Positions 35,558-43,930 of a DNA stretch of 53,823 nucleotides are shown in pieces; within the stretch, counting starts at the first letter, position 1, and each line of letters begins with the position of its first letter. The notes beneath the pieces were generated by a model. It ran no database searches, was not told the DNA's origin, and saw only the letters and a list, made by a program, of their open reading frames with translations. The stretch spans positions 1-53,823 of the forward strand of contig DASWNP010000062.1 of the NCBI GenBank assembly GCA_036399175.1. Direction: 5' to 3'. This DNA is from DASWNP01 sp036399175 (GTDB lineage: Bacteria > Acidobacteriota > Blastocatellia > Pyrinomonadales > Pyrinomonadaceae). The position numbers and the translations under genes are program-made.

Positions 35558-36697
35558 TTAAGCGCTGTGCGATGCGCTCGTGCCGTCGAGCATCTGGTCG
35601 ATGGAGGTGTATTCGAGTTCCTGGTCGATGGCGACGGCTTCGTAGGTGAGCTTTCCGGCGTAGGTGTTGACGCCCTCTTTGAGCCCCGGGTCGCGTGAGA
35701 TAGCGCCCATGAAGCCGTGCTTGGCGAGGCGGAGCACGTAGGGCAGCGTGGCGTTGGTGAGCGCGAAGGTCGAAGTGCGCGGCACAGCGCCGGGCATGTT
35801 GGCGACGCAGTAGTGGAGCACGCCCTCGACGTAGTAGGTCGGGTCGGAGTGCGTCGTCGGGTGCGTCGTCTCGATGCAGCCGCCCTGGTCAACCGCGACA
35901 TCGACGACGACCGCGCCGTTCGGCACGTCCTTGAGCATCCCCTTCGTGACGAGCTTCGGAGCCGCCGCGCCGGGCACGAGCACCGCGCCGATGATGAGGT
36001 CGGCCTCGGAGATTGCGCCGTGAATCGCGTAGGCGGAGGAAGCGAGCGTGGAAATCTTCGAGAGGAAGATGTCGTCAAGCTCGCGCAGTCGGTCGAGATT
36101 GTTGTCGATGATGGTGACGTGCGCGCCCAGGCCGACGGCCATCTTCGCGGAGTTTGTGCCGACCACACCTCCGCCGATGATGACGACTTTCGCCGCCGGA
36201 ACTCCGGGGACGCCGCCCAAAAGCACGCCGCGCCCGCCGCTCATCTTCTCCAGATAATGCGCGCCGACCTGCACGGCCATTCGCCCCGCCACTTCCGACA
36301 TCGGCGTGAGAAGCGGCAGCGTGCCGCGCTTGTCGGTAATCGTCTCGTAGGCGATGCCGGTGACTTTGTGTTCGAGCAGTTGGCGCGTGAGTTCGCGGTC
36401 GGGCGCGAGGTGAAGGTAGGTGAAGAGAAGCTGGCCTTCGCGCATGCGCGGGTATTCGGGCGCAATCGGCTCTTTGACCTTGACTATCATCTCGGCCTGC
36501 CCCCAAACGTCGTCGGCGGTGTCGAGTATCTGCGCGCCCGCGCGCTCGTAGAGTTCGTCGTCGAAGCCAGAGCCAGAGCCCGCGCTTTTCTCGACGATGC
36601 ACTTGTGTCCGGCGTCGGTCAGAGCGCGCACGCCCGCAGGCGTCAGGCCGACGCGATATTCGTTGTCCTTAATTTCCTTGGGGAGTCCGACTATCAC
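35558..36697 (-). CDS. ald: Alanine dehydrogenase
   Basis: 379 residues; NAD-dependent interconversion of L-alanine and pyruvate plus ammonia. The N-terminal domain begins IVGLPKEIKDNEYRVGLTP, the family hallmark, with the catalytic Lys in VKVKEPI (about 74) and His in TYLHLAPD (about 95). The NAD-binding Rossmann region is KVVIIGGGVVGTNSAKMAVGLGAHVTIID (about 168-197, seen in pieces). Length matches the family (370-380). The start is GTG with GGAG about 13 nt upstream. An aldehyde dehydrogenase gene lies upstream on the same strand, separated by element E11. Confidence 0.95.
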   Translation of the reverse strand: MIVGLPKEIKDNEYRVGLTPAGVRALTDAGHKCIVEKSAGSGSGFDDELYERAGAQILDTADDVWGQAEMIVKVKEPIAPEYPRMREGQLLFTYLHLAPDRELTRQLLEHKVTGIAYETITDKRGTLPLLTPMSEVAGRMAVQVGAHYLEKMSGGRGVLLGGVPGVPAAKVVIIGGGVVGTNSAKMAVGLGAHVTIIDNNLDRLRELDDIFLSKISTLASSAYAIHGAISEADLIIGAVLVPGAAAPKLVTKGMLKDVPNGAVVVDVAVDQGGCIETTHPTTHSDPTYYVEGVLHYCVANMPGAVPRTSTFALTNATLPYVLRLAKHGFMGAISRDPGLKEGVNTYAGKLTYEAVAIDQELEYTSIDQMLDGTSASHSA

Positions 36698-36740
36698 TTT
36701 GCTGCTTCTCCAATCGTTGAAATGTTAGAGACGGGAAAGA

Positions 36741-36872
36741 CGTAAATCGTGAATCATCAATCGTGAATAGATAAGAACTGGTAAATGGTAAATCGTAAAT
36801 GGTGAATAGAAAGAACTGGTTTTATCTATTCACCATTTACCATTCACGATTTACTAATGACGATTTACTCGA
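36741..36872. repeat. Heptamer inverted-repeat element E11 (GTAAATC/GTAAATG words)
   Basis: Words GTAAATC, GTGAATC, GTAAATG (36742-36805) pair with complementary words (36825-36870) around loop strings GAAAGAACTGG and TTTTATCTATTCACC. The stop codon of the aldehyde dehydrogenase (36865-36867) is the TAA of a GTAAATC word. Confidence 0.88.
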
Positions 36873-38445
36873 AGTTGACTTCGTCTATCTGCGCGCGTTG
36901 CAGCTTGCCGCTGTAATCGACGTAGACGGACTTCCATTCGGTGAAAATATCGAGAACCTGCGTGCCCGCTTCGCGGTGGCCGTTGCCGGTGGCCTTCGTG
37001 CCGCCGAAGGGGAGGTGGACTTCCGCGCCGATGGTCGAAGAGTTGACGTAGAAGATGCCTGTGTAGGTCTCGCTCATGGCGCGGAAGGCGCGGTTTACGT
37101 CCGCCGTGTAGATGGCCGCCGAGAGGCCGTAGCGGACGCCGTTGGCGATGTCCACAGCCTCTTCGAGCGAACTGGTCGGGATGACGGCTGTGACGGGGCC
37201 GAAGATTTCTTCCTGCGCGATACGCATCTGGGGCGCAACGTCCGTGAAGACGGTCGGCTCGATGAAGAAGCCGTTGGCGTGCTCGCCTTTATCGAGACGA
37301 TTGCCGCCGCAGGCGAGACGCGCGCCGTCCTCCTTCTGTCCCGCTTCGACGTAGCCGAGAATCTTGTGCACGGCTGAGGCGTTGATGACCGGCCCCATGT
37401 CCGTGCGCTCGTCGAGGCCGTTGCCGACTCTAAGCGCGCGAGCGCGCTCGACGAGCTGCTGCGTGAACTTCTTGTAGACCTTCTTGTGAACGACGAGGCG
37501 CGACGAAGCAGTGCAGCGTTGCCCCGAAGTGCCGAACGCGCCCCAGACCGCGCCTTCGACGGCGAGGTCGATGTCGGCGTCGTCCATCACGATGATGACG
37601 TTTTTGCCGCCAAGCTCAAGCGAGCAGATGGCGTTGCGCTCGGCGCAGGCCGAGGCGACGATGCGCCCGACTTCGGTCGAGCCGGTGAAGGAGATGAGGC
37701 GAAGGTCTCGATTGTTCGTGATGGCTGCTCCGGCGGTCTCGCCGTAGCCCGTCACCATGTTGACGACCCCGGCGGGCACGCCCGCCTCTTCGCAAGCCTT
37801 GACCAGATTGTATGTGGAGAGCGGCGTGTCTTCGGCGGGCTTGATGACGACGGTGTTGCCGCAGACGAGAGCCGGGATGAGCTTCCAGGAAGGAATCGCC
37901 ATCGGGAAGTTCCAGGGCGTAATCAGTCCACACAAGCCGACGGGCTGGCGCACGCACATTGCGAACTTGTCGGGCATCTCGGCGGGCGTCGTGTAGCCGT
38001 GCAGGCGACGGCCTTCCCCGGCGGTGTAGTAGGTGCAATCAATCGCCTCCTGCACGTCGCCGCCCGTCTCTTTCAAAACCTTGCCCATCTCGCGCGTCAT
38101 CTCAGACGCGAAGCGTTCCTTGTGGCGAATGAGAATCTCGCCGAGACGAAAGAGGATTTCGGCGCGGCGCGGCGCAGGGATGCGTCGCCAACGGTCGAAC
38201 GCCGTGCGTGCCGCCGCGACGGCGCGGTCAACGTCCTCGCGCGTCGAGACGGGAAAACGACCCACGACCTCGCGCGTGTCCGCAGGGTTCGTGTTCTCGA
38301 AATACTCGCCCGACGAAGCGGCCATCCACTCGCCGCCGATGTAGTTCTGATAAGTTTTGACGGACGAGCGCGCCCTGCCCGCGCCGTCGCCCGCCCGCCC
38401 GTTTCTCTTGCTGCTCGTGCCGAGAGCCTTCTTCGCCTGTGACAT
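36865..38445 (-). CDS. NAD(P)-dependent aldehyde dehydrogenase
   Basis: 526 residues of the aldehyde dehydrogenase superfamily. Cofactor motif PWNFP (about 172), glycine motif FTGSTEVG (about 253), general base Glu in LELGGKN (about 277) and nucleophile Cys in GQRCTAS (about 311) are all present, as is EEIFGPV near 415. The C-terminal GAEVHLPFGGTKATGNGHREAG resembles ALDH7/succinate-semialdehyde groups, so the substrate cannot be fixed. A 30-residue basic N-terminal extension (KKALGTSSKRNGRAGDG) is unusual and may be unstructured; an internal start is possible but has no better ribosome site. Confidence 0.92.
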   Translation of the reverse strand: MSQAKKALGTSSKRNGRAGDGAGRARSSVKTYQNYIGGEWMAASSGEYFENTNPADTREVVGRFPVSTREDVDRAVAAARTAFDRWRRIPAPRRAEILFRLGEILIRHKERFASEMTREMGKVLKETGGDVQEAIDCTYYTAGEGRRLHGYTTPAEMPDKFAMCVRQPVGLCGLITPWNFPMAIPSWKLIPALVCGNTVVIKPAEDTPLSTYNLVKACEEAGVPAGVVNMVTGYGETAGAAITNNRDLRLISFTGSTEVGRIVASACAERNAICSLELGGKNVIIVMDDADIDLAVEGAVWGAFGTSGQRCTASSRLVVHKKVYKKFTQQLVERARALRVGNGLDERTDMGPVINASAVHKILGYVEAGQKEDGARLACGGNRLDKGEHANGFFIEPTVFTDVAPQMRIAQEEIFGPVTAVIPTSSLEEAVDIANGVRYGLSAAIYTADVNRAFRAMSETYTGIFYVNSSTIGAEVHLPFGGTKATGNGHREAGTQVLDIFTEWKSVYVDYSGKLQRAQIDEVNFE

Positions 38446-38451
38446 AAAAGA

Positions 38452-38541
38452 ATTAAGTCTGGAGTCTGGAGTCTGGAGTCTGGAGTCAAAGACAAATGCT
38501 TTTGTTTTGACTTCAGACTCCAGACTCCAGACTCACGACTT
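38452..38541. repeat. Heptamer inverted-repeat element E12 (GTCTGGA word)
   Basis: Four perfect GTCTGGA copies (38458-38485) form the left arm; the right arm 38509-38541 is their degenerate complement. It runs from 6 nt before the aldehyde dehydrogenase start (38445) to the HtrA stop codon (38542). The right-arm word recurs as a single arm at E19 before purN. Confidence 0.9.
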
Positions 38542-40131
38542 TTATTGATATGTGAACTGCTTGATGGTTTGGGTGAGCTGGTTGCCGCTTTCGCTGTAGA
38601 AGACGATGTGCATGACGATGGCGTCGCCGGGCTTGAGGGCGTTGATGACGCGCTCGAAGTCGGCGAGGCTGGTGACGGGCACACGGTTGACGCGCTGCAC
38701 GACCATGTCTTTGACGATGCCTGCCTCGGCTGCCAGCCCGCTCAGGTCAACGTCTCTGACGAGCAGGCCGCGCACGCCCTTGAGGTTCTTCTCGTTGGCG
38801 AGCTGCGGCGTCAGCTCGCTCAAAGTCAGGCCGAGCAGCGGGCGGTCGCTCGTGGGCGCGTCAGTCGTCTTCGGCTTGCCGACCCCGGTGCGCGAAGTGC
38901 CTTGCGAGCGTTCTATCGCGGCTGGCAGCGCGCGCGCGGGTCGCTCGCCGACGGTGACGTTGGCGGTGCGCCGTTCGAGCTTGCCGTTCACGTCGCGCAG
39001 GTAGCCGATGACGACCGTCTGGCCGACGGGCGTGCCTGCCACCTTGTTAATCAAGTCCTGCGAAGTGGTGATGGGCTGGCCGTTAAATTCGACGATGATG
39101 TCGTTGGTTTGAATGCCGGCTTTGGCGGCGGGGCCGTCGTCGGCGCGCACGTCGCTGACAATCGCGCCCTTCGCTTCGGGCAGACCGTAGACGCGCGCAA
39201 ACTCCGGCTTCATCGGCTCAAGCACGACGCCCAGGTAGCCGCGCCTCACTTTGCCGCCGTCCATAATCTGCCGGTAGACGAAGGAGGCTTCGTTGGCTGG
39301 AAGGGCGAAGCCGATGCCGTTGTAGTCGCCGGTGGAGGTGGCAATCTGCGAGTTGATGCCGATGACCTCGCCGCGCATGTTGACGAGCGGCCCGCCGGAG
39401 TTGCCGCGATTAATGGCCGCGTCGGTCTGGATGAACTGCTGGAAGTTGGACGCGCCGGGCGTGCGTCGCTCTTTGGTCGAGATGATGCCTGCGGTGACGG
39501 TCTGGTCGAGGCCGAAGGGCGAGCCGATGGCGAGCACCCAGTCGCCCACTTCCACCTCGTTCGAGTTGCCGAGCTTGACGGCGGGCAGGTCGCGCGGAGT
39601 ATCCACCTTGACGACGGCCAGGTCGGTCTCGTCGTCCATGCCGATAACGCGCCCGCGCAGCACCTCGCCCGTTTGCAGCTTGACGTTGATTCTCGTCGCG
39701 TCATCGACGACGTGCTGGTTCGTCAGGATGATTCCCTTCGGGTCGATGATGAAGCCGCTGCCGACGCCGACCGACGGACGGCGCTGTAGATTTCTGAACA
39801 TGTCCTGCAAAGGATGACCGGGCGGCAAATCTTCCTTTCCCTCCTCGTCGCCCTCGCCGTCGGCGGACTGCGGCGCGGAGATGGTGTTGATATTGACGAC
39901 CGCAGGCTCGACGCGTTTGGCAATCTCGGCGAACGAAGCCGAAAGAGCTTCGGGCGCGCGCGCTATCTGCTGCACGTCGCTCTGCGCCACCGTCAGCCTG
40001 CTCGACAGCAACGCTCCGAGCGACGCGCCGACTACCAGACAGGCGACGGCCAGCGCCGCAATCCAGATTTTAAGTTTACCTAAAAGAGCGCGCTCCACAT
40101 CAGTCGTCTGACCTTTGGGAAGTTTCAACAT
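38542..40131 (-). CDS. HtrA/DegP-type (Do) periplasmic serine protease
   Basis: About 529 residues. One N-terminal membrane helix (IWIAALAVACLVVGASLGALL, about 22-42) directs it to the periplasm. The trypsin-like domain has His140 (TNQHVVDD), Asp170 (DETDLAVVK) and Ser245 (RGNSGGPL). Two PDZ domains follow (about 280-375 with GYLGVVLEPM, and about 435-525 with LLGLTLSEL). It degrades or refolds damaged envelope proteins. The ATG at 40131 has AAGGTGG about 11 nt upstream; a TTG 30 nt earlier extends the frame without support. A promoter is visible upstream at 40266-40294. Confidence 0.94.
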   Translation of the reverse strand: MLKLPKGQTTDVERALLGKLKIWIAALAVACLVVGASLGALLSSRLTVAQSDVQQIARAPEALSASFAEIAKRVEPAVVNINTISAPQSADGEGDEEGKEDLPPGHPLQDMFRNLQRRPSVGVGSGFIIDPKGIILTNQHVVDDATRINVKLQTGEVLRGRVIGMDDETDLAVVKVDTPRDLPAVKLGNSNEVEVGDWVLAIGSPFGLDQTVTAGIISTKERRTPGASNFQQFIQTDAAINRGNSGGPLVNMRGEVIGINSQIATSTGDYNGIGFALPANEASFVYRQIMDGGKVRRGYLGVVLEPMKPEFARVYGLPEAKGAIVSDVRADDGPAAKAGIQTNDIIVEFNGQPITTSQDLINKVAGTPVGQTVVIGYLRDVNGKLERRTANVTVGERPARALPAAIERSQGTSRTGVGKPKTTDAPTSDRPLLGLTLSELTPQLANEKNLKGVRGLLVRDVDLSGLAAEAGIVKDMVVQRVNRVPVTSLADFERVINALKPGDAIVMHIVFYSESGNQLTQTIKQFTYQ

Positions 40132-40265
40132 AATGCGTTTACCACCTTCGAGAACCGACAACTAAAACCCTTTGCGCCGCGCTCCGCGAGCCTCCGCAAA
40201 AGCGCGCCGCCAAAACTCTGTTCTATTCATGCGCTGTCCGCTGAATCTCTCAAGCGAGAGTCTTG

Positions 40266-40294
40266 AGTATAACGAAACCCGACACGGCTAGCAA
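40266..40294 (-). promoter_or_regulatory. Probable sigma-70-type promoter of the HtrA gene
   Basis: On the minus strand TTGCTA (40289-40294) and TATACT (40266-40271) are 17 nt apart, giving a leader of about 125 nt before ATG 40131. Confidence 0.6.
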
Positions 40295-40311
40295 AGCAAC
40301 GCCGACAGAGA

Positions 40312-40462
40312 ATTAAAACATGGATGGACAGGAGGAACAGAAATGATGAATGCGGAATGATGAATGCGGAATGAAAACCAGAAAGCCTTTGTCTTTCAAT
40401 TCATCATTCCGCATTCCTAATTCATCATTTCTCTTTATCCTGTCTATCCATGTGAATTTCTT
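40312..40462. repeat. Heptamer inverted-repeat element E13 (GAATGAT word)
   Basis: Left arm 40312-40373 (ACATGGATGGACAGGAGG, then GATGAATGCGGAATGATGAA) and right arm 40392-40460 (complement, ending ATCCTGTCTATCCATGTG). Word and outer tail match E5. It lies between the HtrA promoter and the EamA stop codon (40473). Confidence 0.87.
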
Positions 40463-40472
40463 GTTCGTTGAT

Positions 40473-41504
40473 TTAAACGCTCGCATCGTTGCTTTCGGCG
40501 AAGTTTATTTCAACGTCGTCCTCGTTTTCAGGCGTGTCGGCGGAAGTGTCGGCTCGGCGGCGTCTGAAGCGGATGGCTCTGGCGTCGCTCCAGCGTAGCT
40601 CGGAGACGAGCACTCCGGCCAGAACCATCGCGGCACCTACGGACGCGCGTGCGCCGAGCCATTCGCCCGTGCCGCGCACGGCCATTGCGAAGAGCGTGGC
40701 GAAGACGGGTTCGAGGCTGAAGATGATGGCCGCGTGCGTCGCAGACATGCGCGCCTGTCCCCACGTCCAAAGGAGAAAGGTGACGATTGTTGCGAAGACG
40801 GTCAGGTAGAGAAGCTGCCAGAGGACGCGCCCGCTCCAGACGAGTTCTCCGGCATTTCGCGCCAGCCCGGGCGGCAAAGCCGATGCGCCGAAGAGACTGA
40901 CCCAGAGCTTGATCGCGAGCCACGCCAGAACAATCAGCGAGGCCGCGACCGTTATCTGCATGGCGGTCAGTTGCCTCGGGTCTTGACGCTGCGCGTAGCG
41001 ACTCATCAACGTGATGTGAAAAGCGAAGATGACGGTACATGCGAGCGTGATGAGGTCGCCCGTGTTGACGCCGCCTGCGTCCTGCGGCGCGAGAATCAGC
41101 GCGCCGCCGAGCGAGGCCAGAGCGACGCCGATGAGATTCTCCGTGCTCGGTCGCACCCTCAGCAGCAGCAGCGCCACGAAGGGCACGAGCGGCGTCGTCA
41201 AGCCCGTCACGAAGGCAGACTTCGACGGCGTCGTGTAGCTCAAGCCCACCGTCTGCCCGACGAAGCCGACGCCGATGAGCATTCCGAGAATCGCGCCCGC
41301 CCTCCACTCGCTTCGCCCCGCGCGCCGCAGGTGCTTCCAGAACAACAGACACAGAATCGACGCCGCCAGCGACATCCGCAGCGCCAGATACGCCACCGCA
41401 GGCCAATAATCGAGGATGTCTTTCGCCACGACGAACGTCGAGCCCCACAGCAGCGTCGTCCCGACGAGCGCACCGTCGGCGGCAAGATTGGCTCGGAGTC
41501 TCAT
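40473..41504 (-). CDS. EamA-family (drug/metabolite) transporter
   Basis: 343 residues with about ten membrane helices in two repeated EamA halves (for example LVGTTLLWGSTFVVAKDIL, LIGVALASLGGALILAP, LITLACTVIFAFHITLMSRY, HAAIIFSLEPVFATLFAMAV). The motif SLEPVFA near the end of the second half is typical. EamA proteins export metabolites or amino acids; cargo unknown. The C-terminal 45 residues are charged and cytoplasmic. The ATG at 41504 directly abuts element E14, leaving no room for a normal ribosome site. Confidence 0.93.
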   Translation of the reverse strand: MRLRANLAADGALVGTTLLWGSTFVVAKDILDYWPAVAYLALRMSLAASILCLLFWKHLRRAGRSEWRAGAILGMLIGVGFVGQTVGLSYTTPSKSAFVTGLTTPLVPFVALLLLRVRPSTENLIGVALASLGGALILAPQDAGGVNTGDLITLACTVIFAFHITLMSRYAQRQDPRQLTAMQITVAASLIVLAWLAIKLWVSLFGASALPPGLARNAGELVWSGRVLWQLLYLTVFATIVTFLLWTWGQARMSATHAAIIFSLEPVFATLFAMAVRGTGEWLGARASVGAAMVLAGVLVSELRWSDARAIRFRRRRADTSADTPENEDDVEINFAESNDASV

Positions 41505-41675
41505 AAGCGGTCAGCCGTCAGCGGTCAGCTTTCAGCGTTCAGCTTTCAACCAGCAGTTCGGTCGAGGGTTGATGTCGTCGGTTGATGTCGTCAAAGGCGT
41601 ATGTGGAGATTGCTTTCATGTTCGCACAATTCAACCGTCCGGCTGAAAGCTGACTGCTGAATGCTGATTGCTTAT
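41505..41675. repeat. Heptamer inverted-repeat element E14 (TCAGCTT word)
   Basis: Left arm 41505-41551 (GTCAGCCGTCAGCGGTCAGC and more) and right arm 41638-41675 (complement, ending GCTGATTGCTTATT) enclose 86 nt that include a 13-nt tandem duplication, GGTTGATGTCGTC at 41567-41579 and 41580-41592. The right arm begins 1 nt past the alcohol dehydrogenase stop codon; the left arm ends at the EamA start. Confidence 0.85.
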
Positions 41676-42638
41676 TTACGGTCTGAGCAGAATTTTCAGC
41701 GTGCCTCTTTCGGCGGCGCGCTCCATCGCCTCGACGCCGCGTGAGAGCGAGTAGTCGGCGTGGATGAGGCTTTCGACATCGACGCTGTTTTGGCGAAGCA
41801 ATTCGAGGGCGGGGGCGAAGCGTCCGCAGCGCGAGCCGACGACGCTTATCTCATCGACGACGATGCGCGCCGCGTCCATCTCGGTCGCGCCGTGAAAGGT
41901 GGATTTAAGGACGAGCGTGCCGCGCGGGCGCAGCAGGTTGAGGGCGAGGGCGAAGCCGGGCGACGCGCCCGAAGCTTCAACTGCCACGTCGAAGGTGCGC
42001 GACGCGCTCTCGGGCAGACGTTCGCGCGTGAAAGTTTCGATGCCGCGCCGCGCCGCGATGTCGAGCTTCGACGGATGCTTGCCGACGAGCGTCACGCTCG
42101 CGTTCGTCAGCGCGCGAAGCGCCTGCGCGCACAGCAGGCCGAGCTTGCCGTCGCCGACGACGACGACTCGCATCTCGCTCGTCACCGTCACGCGCTCAAG
42201 GATGCCGCACGCGGCGGCCAGAGGCTCCGTGAAGACCGCGCGTTCGTCCGCGACTTCGTCCGGCACTGTCAGCAGATTGACGACGGGCAGCTTCAGAAAC
42301 TCGGCGTGCGCGCCGTCGCGCCCGACGATGCCGAGCACCGTCCGTCGCGGACAGTGCCGAGCGTCGCCCGCACGGCAAAGCTCGCACAAACCGCAGCCCG
42401 CGTTTATCTCGCCGACCACCCGCCGCCCCTCAAGCTCCCGCGCACCCGGCGCGCTCTCCACCACCCCGACAAACTCGTGCCCCAGCGTCCCCTCAAAACC
42501 CGCGTACCCGCGCACTATCTCCAAGTCCGTATTACAAACCCCCGACACTCGCACACGCACCAAAGCCTCGCCCTCGCCCGAAGGCTCGACCACCTCCGCC
42601 ACACTCAAACCTCCGTTTTCGTAACGCAGCGCCTTCAT
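41676..42638 (-). CDS. Zinc-dependent medium-chain alcohol dehydrogenase family protein
   Basis: About 320 residues. The catalytic-zinc Cys is in VSGVCNTDLEI (about 32) and the GHEFVGVVE motif follows; the structural zinc cysteines are CGLCELCRAGDARHC (four Cys). The Rossmann part has VVVVGDGKLGLLCAQAL. The N-terminus MKALRYENGG at ATG 42638 is typical; the longer frame to 42692 is element E15. Members oxidise alcohols or polyols with NAD(P); the substrate is not evident. The MDR core is slightly short (about 340 is usual). Confidence 0.92.
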   Translation of the reverse strand: MKALRYENGGLSVAEVVEPSGEGEALVRVRVSGVCNTDLEIVRGYAGFEGTLGHEFVGVVESAPGARELEGRRVVGEINAGCGLCELCRAGDARHCPRRTVLGIVGRDGAHAEFLKLPVVNLLTVPDEVADERAVFTEPLAAACGILERVTVTSEMRVVVVGDGKLGLLCAQALRALTNASVTLVGKHPSKLDIAARRGIETFTRERLPESASRTFDVAVEASGASPGFALALNLLRPRGTLVLKSTFHGATEMDAARIVVDEISVVGSRCGRFAPALELLRQNSVDVESLIHADYSLSRGVEAMERAAERGTLKILLRP

Positions 42639-42640
42639 AA

Positions 42641-42722
42641 CTCGTGAATGGTAAATCGTAAATCGTAAATAGAGACGCGCTGAATCACGCAATCTATTTA
42701 CGATTCACGATTCACGATTTAC
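42641..42722. repeat. Heptamer inverted-repeat element E15 (GTAAATC word)
   Basis: Arms 42643-42672 and 42693-42722 of GTAAATC/GTGAATC words enclose a short GC-richer loop. One end is 2 nt from the ATG of the alcohol dehydrogenase, the other 1 nt from the stop of the 224-residue membrane protein. Confidence 0.9.
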
Positions 42723-42723
42723 T

Positions 42724-43398
42724 TCAGAAAGTTTTCGTTCTTGCGTAAGCGTTGTCGGGCGTTAGCTCGACGGATTGGTCGCGTCCGGCGATGTTGACGG
42801 GCAGACGCCAGGTTAGCTCGGTGGAGGCGTCGATCGTGGCGTGAACCCACCACTTGCCGGGAGGGACTTTGATGGTGGCTTGGCCGCGCTCGTCGAACTC
42901 GGCTTCGAGGGGAGCGCGCCCGCCCATGCGCCGCATCATAAAATCTTCGAGGCGTGTGCCTTCGCGCCGCTCGGAGAAGAACTCGCGCCGCGCGGCGTTC
43001 ACGTCAATCGAGTAGAGCTGAACTCTGCCGCGCACGGGTTGCCCTGAAGGCGCGCGGCGGACGACTATTTTCAGATTCGTCTCCGCGTACTGACCCGCGT
43101 TTTGAAAGGGCGACGAGCCGCCGGGCTGTCGCCTGTAGATGCTCCAACCCGCGCCGATGAGCGCGACGAGCAGAAGGAAGCGCAGCACAGCGGCGACGAA
43201 CGCTCGACCACCACTGCTCTGCGAAGACGATGGGGAAGCCCGCGCAACGAGCGCCGACGCAGAAAGACTCGCGCCCACGTCGCGCGCAGCAGACGAAAGA
43301 TTCGCTCTCTCTTTCAACGCCGCAGATGCGTTCTCGTCTGACGCCGCAGAAGAGAGACTTGCTCTCTCATTCAAAGCCGCGCGCTCGTCTGCGTCCAT
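42724..43398 (-). CDS. Hypothetical single-span membrane protein, 224 aa
   Basis: I do not recognise a family. Residues 1-60 are low-complexity, Ala/Ser/Glu-rich, and hold a partial duplication (LNERASLSSAASDENA / LKERANLSSAARDVGA). One membrane helix follows (AVLRFLLLVALIGAGWSIYR, about 68-87), then about 130 residues predicted to be extracytoplasmic and beta-rich (TNLKIVVRRAPSGQPVRGRVQLYSID, ATIKVPPGKWWVHATI), resembling a carboxypeptidase-regulatory or Ig-like sandwich. The start at 43398 has GAGGGGAG just upstream. It follows the glutaredoxin gene by 52 nt and is probably in the same transcript. Confidence 0.8.
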   Translation of the reverse strand: MDADERAALNERASLSSAASDENASAALKERANLSSAARDVGASLSASALVARASPSSSQSSGGRAFVAAVLRFLLLVALIGAGWSIYRRQPGGSSPFQNAGQYAETNLKIVVRRAPSGQPVRGRVQLYSIDVNAARREFFSERREGTRLEDFMMRRMGGRAPLEAEFDERGQATIKVPPGKWWVHATIDASTELTWRLPVNIAGRDQSVELTPDNAYARTKTF

Positions 43399-43450
43399 CG
43401 TCTCCCCTCGCGCCCGAATAGCTCGGCTCTCAAAGGTCTCCCGCGCTCCT

Positions 43451-43699
43451 TCAGGCCATCAGTCCCTTCTCGCGCAGCGCACTCGTCAGTTGATGCTCGC
43501 TCGGCACGGAGAGCACCTGACCGTCGATGTCAACGGTCGGCTTGCGCTCCTTGCCGTCATTCTGTTCCTTGACCCAACGTGAAGCCTGCTCGTCCTGCTC
43601 GACGTTGATGTAATCGAAGGCCACGCCCAGATTCTCCAGAAACTTCAGCGTCCGCTTCGTGTCCCCGCACCAATCCGCACCGTAAACTTTGACCGCCAT
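43451..43699 (-). CDS. Glutaredoxin-like protein (monothiol type)
   Basis: 82 residues, a minimal thioredoxin fold. The active-site segment is YGADWCGDTKRTLKFL with one Cys (Cys11) and Thr in place of the second Cys. KPTVDIDGQVLSVPS carries the cis-Pro (TV-P-like) region. With one thiol it is a monothiol glutaredoxin or mycoredoxin-like reductase, acting on glutathione or mycothiol-type mixed disulfides. The start has GGGAAGGG 4 nt upstream. The next gene, 52 nt on, encodes an unknown membrane protein. Confidence 0.9.
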   Translation of the reverse strand: MAVKVYGADWCGDTKRTLKFLENLGVAFDYINVEQDEQASRWVKEQNDGKERKPTVDIDGQVLSVPSEHQLTSALREKGLMA

Positions 43700-43817
43700 G
43701 TTCCCTTCCCCCTAGTCTCGATTTTTCTGTTTGAGATTTTCTGCCCCGTATCATAACACGCGACGCGCCGGTTGACAGTCGAGGCGGCGTGCGCCGCCCC
43801 GCTCGCGCGTCGCGGCC

Positions 43818-43848
43818 TTGAGCGCGCCGCGCGTCGCAGTGTTACAAT
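43818..43848 (+). promoter_or_regulatory. Possible promoter of purF
   Basis: TTGAGC (43818-43823) and TACAAT (43843-43848) with a 19-nt gap, about 82 nt before the GTG start. The spacing is slightly long. Confidence 0.4.
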
Positions 43849-43930
43849 AAAGCGTAAGGCTTGAAATTTTCGGTCGGCGCAACGGCGCATCGACACAAGT
43901 GAGACGGCTCGGGCGAGCGGGAAGGCGCGT

